Below, piece by piece: positions 7,966 to 15,228 of a DNA stretch of 15,228 nucleotides. A program made the position numbers and the translations under genes. Origin of the DNA: Candidatus Tepidiaquacellales bacterium UBA2330 (lineage in GTDB: Bacteria; Bacteroidota; Ignavibacteria; Tepidaquicellales; Tepidaquicellaceae); NCBI GenBank assembly GCA_002344965.1, contig DDUU01000001.1, positions 1 to 15,228 of the forward strand, read 5' to 3'. Under the pieces are notes generated by a model. The model did not search any database. It worked only from the letters and a program-made list of their open reading frames with translations, and was not told the DNA's origin. Each line of letters starts with the position of its first letter. Position 1 is the first letter of the stretch.

Positions 7966-9948
7966 ATGTTCTTAAAAAATTTAACTGTCATTTTTTTTAT
8001 ATCATTGCTTTCCTCTGTATCTCTCTCGCAGTCAGAATACTTTTCTCACATCCCTGTCTATGAAATGGAAAAACTTCAACATATCAAAAGCCGTGAGTAT
8101 ATAAATTCAGATTACCGCGGCGATTCGAATATAAATGTTTCGTATTACAGACTGGAACTCGGAATTACTTATCAGCCGGATTTTCTCACCGGAAAAGTTA
8201 CTGTAGGTTTCTCTGCAAATATCTTAGGACTTAATGAAATCTTTTTTGACCTCAGCAATAATCTTACCGTTGACTCGATAAAACTTAACAATGTAAAAAT
8301 TCCATTCAGTCATGTAATGGATAAAATTTTTATTTCAGTATCGGGTCTGATCGCTGGAGAATATTCGGATGCAGTAATTTACTATCGCGGGATTCCTGTC
8401 GCTACCGGCTTCGGCAGTTTTATTTTCGGTGCACATAATAATAATAAAAGTCCTTCTATTTGGACGCTCAGCGAACCCTTCGGCGCAAGCGACTGGTTTC
8501 CCTGTAAAAACTCACCTTCGGATAAAGCCGATTCCTCTGATGTGATTGTTACTTGCAGCGAAGCTCTTACAGCCGTCTCAAACGGAACTCTGGTTTCAGA
8601 AATCAATAACGGCGACGGAACAAAAACTTATGCATGGCATAATTCCTATACTATTACTGTATATGTGATTTCTCTTGCGATCTCCGACTATGCGCAGTAT
8701 AACGGATATTTCCGGTATTCTGAAAACGACTCAATGCCTGTTGTGAATTATATTTATCCTGAAAATCTTGAAGGACTTAAAAGTCAGCTTGATAAAACTA
8801 ACTCTATGCTTGAATATTTTTCCGAGAAGTTTGGCGAGTATCCTTTCATCAGAGAAAAATACGGGCATGCGGAATTCGGGAGAATAGCGGGAATGGAACA
8901 TCAGACAATTTCGTCAATGGGAATTTTTAATGATAACATAATGGCGCATGAGCTTGCCCATCAGTGGTTTGGTGATAAAATTACCTGCCGAAGCTGGGAG
9001 CACATCTGGCTGAACGAGGGATTTGCAACTTACGGCGAAGCGCTGTATAACGAGTTTGCATTCGGTAAAACCGGATATGATGAATTTATAAAATACAGAA
9101 TGTCGGATTCAAAAAGAGCAGTTGGCTCGGTGTATGTGCAGGATGTGAATTCCATCTCGCAGATCTTCAGCGGCAACAGAAGCTATGCAAAGGGCTGCGT
9201 TATACTTCACATGCTTAGAGGAGTTACGGGCGATTCATTATTTTTTAAGATTTTAAAAAGCTATTCTATGGATACAGCTTTCGCATACAAAACCGCCGTT
9301 ACGGAAGATTTTCAGAACGTAGCCGAGACAATCTCGGGACATGACCTGGATTATTTTTTTTCGCAATGGATCTACGGAGAGAATTTTCCGAGATATAATG
9401 CGGACTGGGTGACGGAGGAAATAAGTCCGTCACATTATAAAGTTACTTTTAATTTACTTCAGGATCAAAACACTGCGCCGCAATTTTTTACAATGCCTGT
9501 CAGTATATTGTTTAATCTTCAGAATAAAGATACAACTGTAACTGTTTTCAACAATTCCGTTTATCAGACTTTCAATTTCATTTTTGACAGCGAGCCGTAT
9601 AACTTTAAGCTGGATCCTGATAATTATATACTGAAAGAAGTAAGAGGCGAGAATATTATTCCGGTTACATTTGAACTCGGGCAGAATTTTCCGAATCCTT
9701 TCAATCCGAAAACAACCATAACCTATAAACTCGGCAAGCCATCAAATGTGAACATTACTTTGTATGACATTACCGGAAAAAAGATCAGAACTTTAGTAAA
9801 CGAATTTCAAAGGGAAGGAAATTACAATTCTGAATACAGTTTTACTGATCTTTCTTCCGGAGTTTATTTTTATAAATTTACTGCTACGGATAATGCAGGA
9901 TCTAAATCATATTTTGACGAAACAAAAAGAATGGTGCTGCTGAAATAA
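7966..9948 (+). CDS. Secreted M1-family zinc metallopeptidase with T9SS sorting domain
   Basis: A 660-aa gluzincin aminopeptidase-like enzyme. A signal peptide covers about residues 1-21 (ending SLSQ). The N-terminal M1 beta domain occupies about 50-250. The catalytic domain carries the zinc site HELAH (H328, E329, H332) followed by 18 residues and E351 in WLNEGFATY, and the likely transition-state tyrosine Y407 in SYAKG. The exopeptidase motif reads AGMEH (308-312) rather than GxMEN, a variant I recall from secreted Bacteroidota M1 proteins. A beta-rich region (about 480-560) leads to the C-terminal T9SS sorting domain (about 566-660) with NFPNPFNPKTTI, YDITGKKI, GVYFYKF and a KRMVLLK end. 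Family knowledge predicts export by Sec, then by the type IX system, to the cell surface or medium, where it would cut residues from the N-terminus of peptides. Substrate range is unknown. Confidence 0.95.
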   Translation: MFLKNLTVIFFISLLSSVSLSQSEYFSHIPVYEMEKLQHIKSREYINSDYRGDSNINVSYYRLELGITYQPDFLTGKVTVGFSANILGLNEIFFDLSNNLTVDSIKLNNVKIPFSHVMDKIFISVSGLIAGEYSDAVIYYRGIPVATGFGSFIFGAHNNNKSPSIWTLSEPFGASDWFPCKNSPSDKADSSDVIVTCSEALTAVSNGTLVSEINNGDGTKTYAWHNSYTITVYVISLAISDYAQYNGYFRYSENDSMPVVNYIYPENLEGLKSQLDKTNSMLEYFSEKFGEYPFIREKYGHAEFGRIAGMEHQTISSMGIFNDNIMAHELAHQWFGDKITCRSWEHIWLNEGFATYGEALYNEFAFGKTGYDEFIKYRMSDSKRAVGSVYVQDVNSISQIFSGNRSYAKGCVILHMLRGVTGDSLFFKILKSYSMDTAFAYKTAVTEDFQNVAETISGHDLDYFFSQWIYGENFPRYNADWVTEEISPSHYKVTFNLLQDQNTAPQFFTMPVSILFNLQNKDTTVTVFNNSVYQTFNFIFDSEPYNFKLDPDNYILKEVRGENIIPVTFELGQNFPNPFNPKTTITYKLGKPSNVNITLYDITGKKIRTLVNEFQREGNYNSEYSFTDLSSGVYFYKFTATDNAGSKSYFDETKRMVLLK

Positions 9949-9975
9949 CGACATTTGTCGCTTCAGAATTTTTTT
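9949..9975 (+). terminator. Weak candidate terminator just after the peptidase gene
   Basis: CGACATTTGTCG (9949-9960) begins immediately after the stop codon and can form a 4-5 bp hairpin. A run of seven T follows at 9969-9975, but 8 nt separate stem and T-run, which is longer than usual. It may act alone or with the next candidate. Confidence 0.3.
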
Positions 9976-9986
9976 ACCTGTTCCAG

Positions 9987-10045
9987 ATCTCCGGATTAAG
10001 AGTGTTTCCGTAATGCTTGTCAGATTTTTAAACGGAGATTTTTTT
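9987..10045 (+). terminator. Candidate long-loop terminator for the peptidase transcript
   Basis: ATCTCCG (9987-9993) is complementary to CGGAGAT (10033-10039), and the stem runs straight into a T-run (10039-10045). The 39-nt loop makes it weak. It lies where a rightward transcript should stop before meeting the leftward rpsA transcript. Confidence 0.3.
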
Positions 10046-10053
10046 CATTAAAT

Positions 10054-10084
10054 AAAAAAACCCGGATAATAAATTACCCGGGTT
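10054..10084 (-). terminator. Strong intrinsic terminator of rpsA
   Basis: On the minus strand, AACCCGG (10084-10078) pairs with CCGGGTT (10065-10059) across a 12-nt loop, followed at once by a T-run (complement of the A-run 10054-10060). It starts 31 nt past the rpsA stop codon. On the plus strand the right arm is followed by AATAAATT rather than T, so it should work mainly for the leftward transcript. Confidence 0.88.
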
Positions 10085-10114
10085 AATAAATTACTTATCA
10101 AATTATTTTTCAGA

Positions 10115-12139
10115 TCATTCGGATTTTGTTTCCGGATTCTCCTTAGCTTCTGACTTCACTTCAGTTGTATTTTCCTCAGCGGGTTTTTCAGCTTTGGTTT
10201 CGGATTTAACTTCAGCAGTCTTTAAAGTATCGACTACCGGAGGATGATTTATTTCCGGTACATCTTCTCCGATTATATCTTCGATTTTAAAGTCAATCTG
10301 TTCGGATTCAAAACTTCTTGTTTTATCCTGAATGTCAGAAGACGTGAATTTTTTCGGAAGCTTGAATCTGTTTATATATTCATCTATTTCTGACTGATCT
10401 TTATCTTTCAGATATTCAATTACAGATAAAACGATTTTTTTATTGGTCTTGTCAAATTCAATGATCTCAGCTTTTACGGAATCGCCGGGTTTGAAAAGTT
10501 CATTGAAATTTTTAACAGGGAAAGTCGATATCTGAGAAGCAGGTATGAAAGAATCAAGATCTTCAGGCAGCTCTACGATAATTCCCTTTTCGATCGGCTT
10601 TATAATTTTACAGACCGATTCTGAACCGACTTTGTATTTTTCTTCAAGAGTGTCCCATGGATTTTCAAGCAACTGTTTTCTGCCGAGAGAAATTCTCTGG
10701 TTAGCGACATCCACTCCGAGTATAACAACTTCAATCTCATCACCGACTTTATAAAGATCGCCAATATCAAATATTTTCTTAGTCCAAGAAAGATCGGAAA
10801 TGTGAACCAGTCCGTCTACGCCTTCTTCGAGTTCTACAAAAATACCGAAGTTAGTGATGTTACAGACTTTACCTTTGTGTTTGGTGCCGATAGGAAATTT
10901 GTCAAGAAGACTCTGCCACGGATTCGGCGTAAGCTGTTTCATACCGAGGGAGAGCTTTTTATTTTCAGAATCGATGGTCAGGATCTGCGCTTCCACTACC
11001 TGTCCCATTGAAACCATCTGTGTCGGATTGGTGATATGCTGTGTCCAGGACATTTCGCTGACGTGAATAAGTCCTTCGATTCCTTTTTCAATTTCGATGA
11101 ACGCTCCGTATTCAGTAAGCGATACAACTTTACCCGAAACTTTATCGCCGATATTGAATCTCGCCTGGATCTCATCCCACGGATGCTTCTGAAGCTGTTT
11201 CAGTCCCAGATAGACTCTCTGTTTTTCCGGATCGAATTCAAGAACTGAAACTTCAATCGCCTGATCAAGCTGAACTATATCGCTCGGATGGTTTATCCTT
11301 CCCCACGAAAGATCCGTGATGTGAATTAATCCGTCAAGACCACCAAGATCCACGAACACTCCGAAATCAGTGATTGCTTTTACGACAGCTTTCATTGTCA
11401 TACCCTTCTGAATAGTATTCAGAAGTTCCTCTCTCTGCCCTTTCATTGATTCTTCAATGATCAGCTTATGAGAGACTATAATATTTTCATTTACATTATT
11501 TACTTTGAGAACTTTGAAGTCCATTACTTTGCCTACATATTCATCATAATCTCTGATTGGTTTTGTATCTATCTGAGAGCCCGGAAGGAAAGCAGATAAT
11601 CCTGCAATATCTACAACAAATCCGCCCTTGATTCTTCTGATGCATTTTCCTTTTACTATCACGCCGGATTCCTGTGCTGAAACAATTCTGTCCCACATTT
11701 TCATTGAATCCGCTTTCTTTTTCGAAAGCACAAGCTGACCTTCCTTATCTTCAATCTTTTCTAAGAATACTTCAACATCCTTACCGACAGCTATCTCTTC
11801 AGGATCGGCAAAATCATTAACAGAAACTCTACCGTCGGATTTTGATCCGATGTCAATTAAAACATCTTCTCCGTTGATAGCAACTATTCTGCCTTTTACA
11901 AGTTCGTTTTCCTTTATGACATTAAATGTCTTTTCATAAAGGTCAAGCATCTGCTTATACTCGGCTTCGTCATAATCGCTTACAATAATTTTAATCTTGT
12001 CTTTTTCCGCTTTAATCTTTTTGTTCATTGAAGCTGACATTTCATTTGGATCTCCTGTTTCTTTCATTGCTGTTTCCTTAATTTCTGTATCTACCATTAT
12101 AGGTTTTATTCCTTCCGGCGAAGCAAAACTCTCCGCCAT
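10115..12139 (-). CDS. rpsA: 30S ribosomal protein S1
   Basis: A 674-aa protein with six tandem S1 (OB-fold) RNA-binding domains at about 78-141, 158-226, 244-316, 330-403, 417-490 and 504-576. Domains 3-5 carry the classic pattern (for example FGVFVDLGGLDGLIHITDLSW), while domains 1, 2 and 6 are divergent, as in other S1 proteins where the first two contact the ribosome. S1 on the 30S subunit binds mRNA leaders and helps unfold them. It is longer than E. coli S1 (557 aa) because of a charged N-terminal extension of about 75 residues and a Lys/Glu-rich, probably disordered C-terminal tail with two copies of EVKSE(T/A)K (643-649, 660-666). The ATG at 12139 is used here; in-frame ATGs at codons 15, 25, 34 and 38 are alternatives within the extension. 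cmk lies directly upstream, the conserved cmk-rpsA order. GGAAG 4 nt before the ATG is the only Shine-Dalgarno-like sequence among these genes. Confidence 0.96.
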   Translation of the reverse strand: MAESFASPEGIKPIMVDTEIKETAMKETGDPNEMSASMNKKIKAEKDKIKIIVSDYDEAEYKQMLDLYEKTFNVIKENELVKGRIVAINGEDVLIDIGSKSDGRVSVNDFADPEEIAVGKDVEVFLEKIEDKEGQLVLSKKKADSMKMWDRIVSAQESGVIVKGKCIRRIKGGFVVDIAGLSAFLPGSQIDTKPIRDYDEYVGKVMDFKVLKVNNVNENIIVSHKLIIEESMKGQREELLNTIQKGMTMKAVVKAITDFGVFVDLGGLDGLIHITDLSWGRINHPSDIVQLDQAIEVSVLEFDPEKQRVYLGLKQLQKHPWDEIQARFNIGDKVSGKVVSLTEYGAFIEIEKGIEGLIHVSEMSWTQHITNPTQMVSMGQVVEAQILTIDSENKKLSLGMKQLTPNPWQSLLDKFPIGTKHKGKVCNITNFGIFVELEEGVDGLVHISDLSWTKKIFDIGDLYKVGDEIEVVILGVDVANQRISLGRKQLLENPWDTLEEKYKVGSESVCKIIKPIEKGIIVELPEDLDSFIPASQISTFPVKNFNELFKPGDSVKAEIIEFDKTNKKIVLSVIEYLKDKDQSEIDEYINRFKLPKKFTSSDIQDKTRSFESEQIDFKIEDIIGEDVPEINHPPVVDTLKTAEVKSETKAEKPAEENTTEVKSEAKENPETKSE

Positions 12140-12240
12140 TTCACTTCCGCTGCTTCTTAATTTTTTGCAGCTTCAGATTGTTTAATTAATTAATTCCCTT
12201 ACGGGCTTTGTTTAAAATATTTTTTAAAAATGATCTGAAT
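12140..12240 (-). promoter_or_regulatory. rpsA: cmk-rpsA intergenic leader with small hairpins
   Basis: These 101 nt lie between the cmk stop and the rpsA ATG. On the minus strand there is CCC-GTAA-GGG (12205-12196, a GNRA-type loop), an AATTAATTAATTAA run, and GCTGC/GCAGC arms (12171-12167 and 12153-12149) 13 nt apart, just before GGAAG and the ATG. In E. coli, S1 represses its own mRNA through a structured leader without a strong Shine-Dalgarno sequence. A similar control here is an inference from position only. Confidence 0.35.
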
Positions 12241-12897
12241 TTAATCCAGACCGTTTACAATTCTTAATAAATAATTCACCTGTTCTTCTATTATCATATT
12301 TGTCGTATTTACTTCCACAGCGTCTTTAGCTTTCTTCAACGGACTCTCTTTTCTTGTACTGTCTACAGAATCCCTTTTTTTGAGCTCCGCCATTATTTTT
12401 TCAATGGGAAGTTTCATCCCGTGTTCTATAAAATCCTGTCTCCTTCTTGCTGCTCTGGTTTTCAGATCGCATACAAGAAAAAACTTGAACTTAGCATTGG
12501 GAAAAACTACAGTTCCTATATCCCTGCCGTCCATTACTACGTCATTTGTTTTAGCGTATTCCCTTTGCTTGTTAACAAGGATCTTCCTTACATCTTTTAT
12601 TGCGCTGACGCTGCTAACCTTGCTTGTAACATCAAGCGACCTTATATCTTTTGTAATATTCTTACCGTTTAAAAAAACCTCCTCGCCGTCAAACTTTATG
12701 TCGGCTTTAGTGGTAATGTCGACTATTTTCTTTACATCAGTCGGCTTAATATTATTCTTAAGTAATTCAAACGTTATTGCCCTGTACATTGCGCCGCTGT
12801 CTATGTATAAAAATTTAAGCTTTTCCGCGAGTATTCTTGCCGTTGTGCTCTTTCCCGTACCTGAAGGTCCGTCTATTGCCACTACAACTTTATCCAT
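12241..12897 (-). CDS. cmk: Cytidylate (CMP/dCMP) kinase
   Basis: A 218-aa cytoplasmic NMP kinase that phosphorylates CMP and dCMP with ATP, feeding CDP and dCDP into RNA, DNA and CDP-lipid synthesis. The P-loop GPSGTGKST is at 10-18. The CMP-binding segment YIDSGAMYRA is at 31-40, and DGRDIGTVVFPNA at 123-135 is diagnostic. The lid and C-terminal segment RDSVDSTRKESPLKKAKDAVEVNTT (175-199) carries the family's D-S-x-R, SPL and TT pattern. The length fits the usual bacterial form (about 220-230 aa). The start ATG is directly before the P-loop strand, and no Shine-Dalgarno sequence is present. It is the first gene of the leftward cmk-rpsA pair. An antisense reading frame covers much of it (12380-12901) but has no family features. 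Confidence 0.97.
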   Translation of the reverse strand: MDKVVVAIDGPSGTGKSTTARILAEKLKFLYIDSGAMYRAITFELLKNNIKPTDVKKIVDITTKADIKFDGEEVFLNGKNITKDIRSLDVTSKVSSVSAIKDVRKILVNKQREYAKTNDVVMDGRDIGTVVFPNAKFKFFLVCDLKTRAARRRQDFIEHGMKLPIEKIMAELKKRDSVDSTRKESPLKKAKDAVEVNTTNMIIEEQVNYLLRIVNGLD

Positions 12898-12935
12898 TTA
12901 ATATCAATATTCGTTATCTGTTTTATTTAGTGTTA

Positions 12936-12974
12936 ATTATTTTTAAAAAAATAATCTGAACAGTTTATTAAACT
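12936..12974. repeat. Two adjacent AT-rich palindromes upstream of cmk
   Basis: ATTATTTTT and AAAAATAAT (12936-12944 and 12947-12955) form a 9-bp inverted repeat with a 2-nt centre. AGTTTATTAAACT (12962-12974) is a perfect 6+1+6 palindrome. They lie about 40-75 nt before the cmk start codon, where an operator or promoter would be expected. In DNA this AT-rich the first may be chance; the second is more operator-like. Confidence 0.4.
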
Positions 12975-13101
12975 TTAGTATTTTATAAATGAAATATTTA
13001 TTTAATTTGAAATATCACGAATAAACTTTGAGGGCTGAAGCCGGGGTTTGTTCGGAATTTGCATTCAGTTATTTCATTTATCAGCGTTGTAACTAAAACT
13101 T

Positions 13102-13117
13102 GACTGACAGACTGACA
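13102..13117. repeat. Tandem 8-bp direct repeat GACTGACA x2
   Basis: Two perfect copies of GACTGACA sit head to tail about 260 nt upstream of the Omp85 gene and about 200 nt upstream of cmk. Direct 8-bp repeats in promoter regions can be regulator-binding sites, but no regulator can be named from the sequence. Confidence 0.55.
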
Positions 13118-13309
13118 AATTCGCTAATTTATAACAAATTTTCAATGTATATTTCAAAACCGGCGTTAATTATGAACTCAATCATCAATGAGTACCGGCA
13201 ACTATATAAGAATACTGCTCTGTATAAATTTCCTGCAAATATTCATCGGCCGGACATAAAAGATTTATATAAAAATTTTTAAGGATTCGCGTCATTAAAT
13301 ATATTTTTA

Positions 13310-13333
13310 TTAACTGTAATTTTTTTCAGTTAA
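13310..13333. promoter_or_regulatory. Operator-like inverted repeat upstream of the Omp85 gene
   Basis: TTAACTG and CAGTTAA are perfect 7-bp arms around a 10-nt TAATTTTTTT spacer, ending 42 nt before the ATG at 13376. As DNA it would suit a dimeric regulator, and as RNA it would form a leader hairpin. No T-run follows it on either strand, so it is not a good terminator. Confidence 0.45.
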
Positions 13334-13375
13334 AATACATTTTATCTTAAAATCAGTTGACTTAGTTTTATTTTA

Positions 13376-15139
13376 ATGATCAGGTATTTAATTTTAACTA
13401 TATCCCTCTTATTTTATTCCGGTAAAATATATTCTCAGATAAATGTAGAGAGCGTAACCGTTTCCGGAAATGATTTTCTGACGCGCACAGAGATCTTTAA
13501 TATGATGATCACCTCCCGTAATTCCCCGCTAAGCATGGACCAGTATCTGCTGGATCTGAAAACCATCAGGGACAGATATAAATCTCTCGGCTTTTTATAC
13601 ATGAAGTTTGAGAAAGATCCGTTAAAAATTTCGGAGGATTCTTCTACGGCTGAAATTGAACTTGTCATTTCAGAAGGTGAGCGCATAAAAGTAGGCGAGA
13701 TTAATATTACCGGGAATAAGTCTTTCAGCCGTGAGAAAATTTTATCCGGATTTGAGACTAAAACAGGAGATGTATTAAACGATTCCGAACTTAACAGCGA
13801 CATTGTTTCGCTTCTTAAATCCTATGAAAAAGCAGGGCTTCCATTCGCTAAAATAATAGTTAAGGATATTTCTGTAAATAAATCAGGAGATACTGAAAAT
13901 CTTAATATTGATATTTTAATTGATGAAAATACAAGGATTGAAATTGATCAGGTGAGGATAAAGGGAAATGAGACCACTAAAGATTATGTAATAGCCAGAG
14001 AGCTGGATCTGGATGAAAAAAAAATTATAGATACAGAATCACTTTTACAAATTAAGGAAAAACTAGACAGACTTAATATTTTTGAATATGTCGCGGAACC
14101 GAAAGTATATTCAATAAAAGGTAAAGATGAATCCGGACTTCTGATCGAAGTACGTGAAGGCAATACCAATACTTTTGACGGAATACTCGGATATGTGCCG
14201 CCTGTGGAAGGCGTATCAGAAGGTTATCTTACAGGTCTTGTAAATGTTTCTTTCAGAAATCTGTTCGGCACTGCAAGAAAAATCGAAGCGAAGTACCTTC
14301 AGGAAGTTAAGGAAACACAGGAGCTTTCATTCAGATATTTCGAACCTTATTTTTTTAATCTCCCTTTGAATTTGAATCTCGGATTTCTGCAGAGACTTCA
14401 GGACAGCACTTATACAAAAAGAAATTTGGACCTTAAAGGCGATTTACTTTTCTCAAGAAAATTTACAGTGTCTCTTGTCGGAGGGTATGAAAGAGTTATT
14501 CCTTCTGACATTGAAAACAGCAATATTATAGTCGCTGACTCAAGGATACTCTCTTCCGGAGTGGAATTGGTTTATGATAACCGCGATAATATATTTATTC
14601 CATCTAAAGGATTTCTTTATAAATCATTTTATTCATTCGGAAACAAAAGAATATTTAATGCTGCCGAACTTCAGAATCTGGGATTCAATGATAACTATTC
14701 CATTCAAAGATACTTTGTCGATCTGGAATTTTATTATACTTTTTTTCAGAGACAGACCACTCTGCTGAAATTATTCGGCGGAGAAGTAAGATCTGACAAA
14801 CTTGAAGATTCCGATTATTTCAGAATTGGCGGATCCAGATTTATCCGCGGCTACAGAAATGAACAGTTTCTGGCTTCGAGAATCGCATCACAAAATTTTG
14901 AACTTAGATATGCAGTTTCAAAAAAAGGTTTTCTCTTTGGATTTTTTGACGCCGGATATTATTTCAGACCGTCTGATCAGATAAATAATTACCCTGAGCA
15001 AAGCGGCTTTCTTTACGGATACGGCCTCGGAATAAGACTTGAAACCGGACTCGGCCTTATCGGCGTTAGTTACGCACTAAATAAGGAAAGCAGTTTTCTC
15101 GACGGTTTGATAAATTTCGGTCTTATCAATGATTTTTAA
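13376..15139 (+). CDS. Omp85-superfamily outer-membrane protein with three POTRA domains (BamA/TamA-like)
   Basis: A 587-aa outer-membrane assembly or translocation protein. A signal peptide (about 1-20, ending IYSQ) is followed by three POTRA domains at about 21-101, 103-184 and 186-261, then a 16-strand-type beta barrel (about 265-587) ending in a C-terminal phenylalanine, the usual barrel-recognition signal. YDNRDN (400-405) matches the conserved barrel turn, and GGSRFIRGYRNEQF (485-498) contains the IRGY version of the lid-loop (V/I)RG(F/Y) motif, so the call is firm at superfamily level. Size and three POTRA domains match TamA (577 aa in E. coli) better than BamA (five POTRA, about 800 aa). 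No tamB partner, skp or other BAM gene is visible, so TamA-like, patatin-free Omp85 or a shortened BamA remain possible. It is the only gene in its direction here and has no Shine-Dalgarno sequence before the ATG. Confidence 0.93.
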   Translation: MIRYLILTISLLFYSGKIYSQINVESVTVSGNDFLTRTEIFNMMITSRNSPLSMDQYLLDLKTIRDRYKSLGFLYMKFEKDPLKISEDSSTAEIELVISEGERIKVGEINITGNKSFSREKILSGFETKTGDVLNDSELNSDIVSLLKSYEKAGLPFAKIIVKDISVNKSGDTENLNIDILIDENTRIEIDQVRIKGNETTKDYVIARELDLDEKKIIDTESLLQIKEKLDRLNIFEYVAEPKVYSIKGKDESGLLIEVREGNTNTFDGILGYVPPVEGVSEGYLTGLVNVSFRNLFGTARKIEAKYLQEVKETQELSFRYFEPYFFNLPLNLNLGFLQRLQDSTYTKRNLDLKGDLLFSRKFTVSLVGGYERVIPSDIENSNIIVADSRILSSGVELVYDNRDNIFIPSKGFLYKSFYSFGNKRIFNAAELQNLGFNDNYSIQRYFVDLEFYYTFFQRQTTLLKLFGGEVRSDKLEDSDYFRIGGSRFIRGYRNEQFLASRIASQNFELRYAVSKKGFLFGFFDAGYYFRPSDQINNYPEQSGFLYGYGLGIRLETGLGLIGVSYALNKESSFLDGLINFGLINDF

Positions 15140-15204
15140 ATCCGTAAATTTTCATCCTGATTCACTTTCATTAATATATATATCCTAATTAAAGACCCGT
15201 AACC

Positions 15205-15228
15205 TGTCCCGTCCTAAAAAAAGTTGAC
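15205..15228. mobile_element. Possible terminal inverted repeat of an IS3-type insertion sequence, cut by the window edge
   Basis: The last 24 bases begin with TGTCCC and end with AAAAAAAGTTGAC. This resembles, from memory, the TG-starting ends of IS3/IS150-type elements, which often read TG...CCC...AAAAAGTTGACA. No transposase is visible because the window stops here, so this is a lead rather than a call. Confidence 0.3.

Larger units (their letters stand above)
12898..13375. other. 478-nt divergent intergenic region between cmk and the Omp85 gene
   Basis: AT-rich DNA that must hold the leftward cmk promoter and the rightward promoter of the Omp85 gene. It contains two palindromes near cmk, an 8-bp tandem repeat and an operator-like inverted repeat near the Omp85 gene (listed separately). 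CTTG at 13099-13102 and TAATTTAT at 13125-13132, 22 nt apart, loosely resemble a Bacteroidota -33/-7 promoter. A short reading frame (13172-13282, 36 aa) has no recognisable features and I do not call it a gene. No tRNA or other known RNA is recognised. Confidence 0.6.

Noticed and set aside
12380..12901. 173-aa reading frame antisense to cmk
   Set aside because: Serine- and leucine-rich shadow of a well-supported cmk with no motifs of its own.
13100..13282. 60-aa reading frame in the cmk to Omp85 gap (TTG start; ATG at 13172 would give 36 aa)
   Set aside because: No family features, an atypical start and a position inside a likely promoter region. A tiny peptide cannot be excluded but is not supported.
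13358..13362. TTGAC close to the Omp85 start as a -35 box
   Set aside because: It lies only about 15 nt before the ATG, leaving no room for a -10 element and a leader.
1..15228. CRISPR arrays, tRNA or rRNA genes, prophage, toxin-antitoxin or defence cassettes
   Set aside because: Read through both strands at the level of reading frames and intergenic gaps; no spaced direct repeats, cloverleaf or phage and defence protein motifs were found.

Overview
The window looks like chromosomal DNA from a low-GC member of the Bacteroidota/Chlorobi/Ignavibacteria group, and Ignavibacteria is my best guess. Three things support this. A secreted M1 peptidase carries a type IX secretion (T9SS) C-terminal sorting domain with an NFPNPFNP core and a KRMVLLK end, a form I associate with Ignavibacteria. 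Almost no gene has a recognisable Shine-Dalgarno sequence. cmk and rpsA are adjacent, and envelope proteins have N-terminal signal peptides ending in SQ or AQ. The taxonomic call is inference from the sequence alone.

Layout from left to right. Positions 1-163 hold a large nested inverted repeat with no convincing gene, followed by a perfect 10-bp hairpin (181-204). A canonical UvrA excinuclease subunit runs rightward (333-3182). Facing it on the minus strand are a divergent second UvrA (3896-6835) and, just downstream of that, a small exported TPR protein (3231-3854). An AT-rich divergent gap (6836-7008) separates these from two rightward envelope genes: an unassigned beta-barrel-like protein (7009-7920) and a T9SS-exported M1 metallopeptidase (7966-9948). 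A convergent gap holds a strong minus-strand intrinsic terminator (10054-10084) for the leftward cmk-rpsA pair (12897-10115). A 478-nt divergent gap then leads to a three-POTRA Omp85/BamA-TamA-like outer membrane protein (13376-15139). The window ends in a 24-nt stretch that resembles an IS3-type element end.

Functionally this is mostly core DNA repair (two UvrA proteins), core nucleotide metabolism and translation (CMP kinase, ribosomal protein S1) and envelope biogenesis or secretion. I see no phage, CRISPR, toxin-antitoxin or defence cassette, no tRNA or rRNA, and no clear undescribed multigene system. The least explained items are the left-edge palindromic element, the two convergent uvrA paralogues around an exported TPR gene with parallel loss of half a zinc finger, and the possible IS end on the right.
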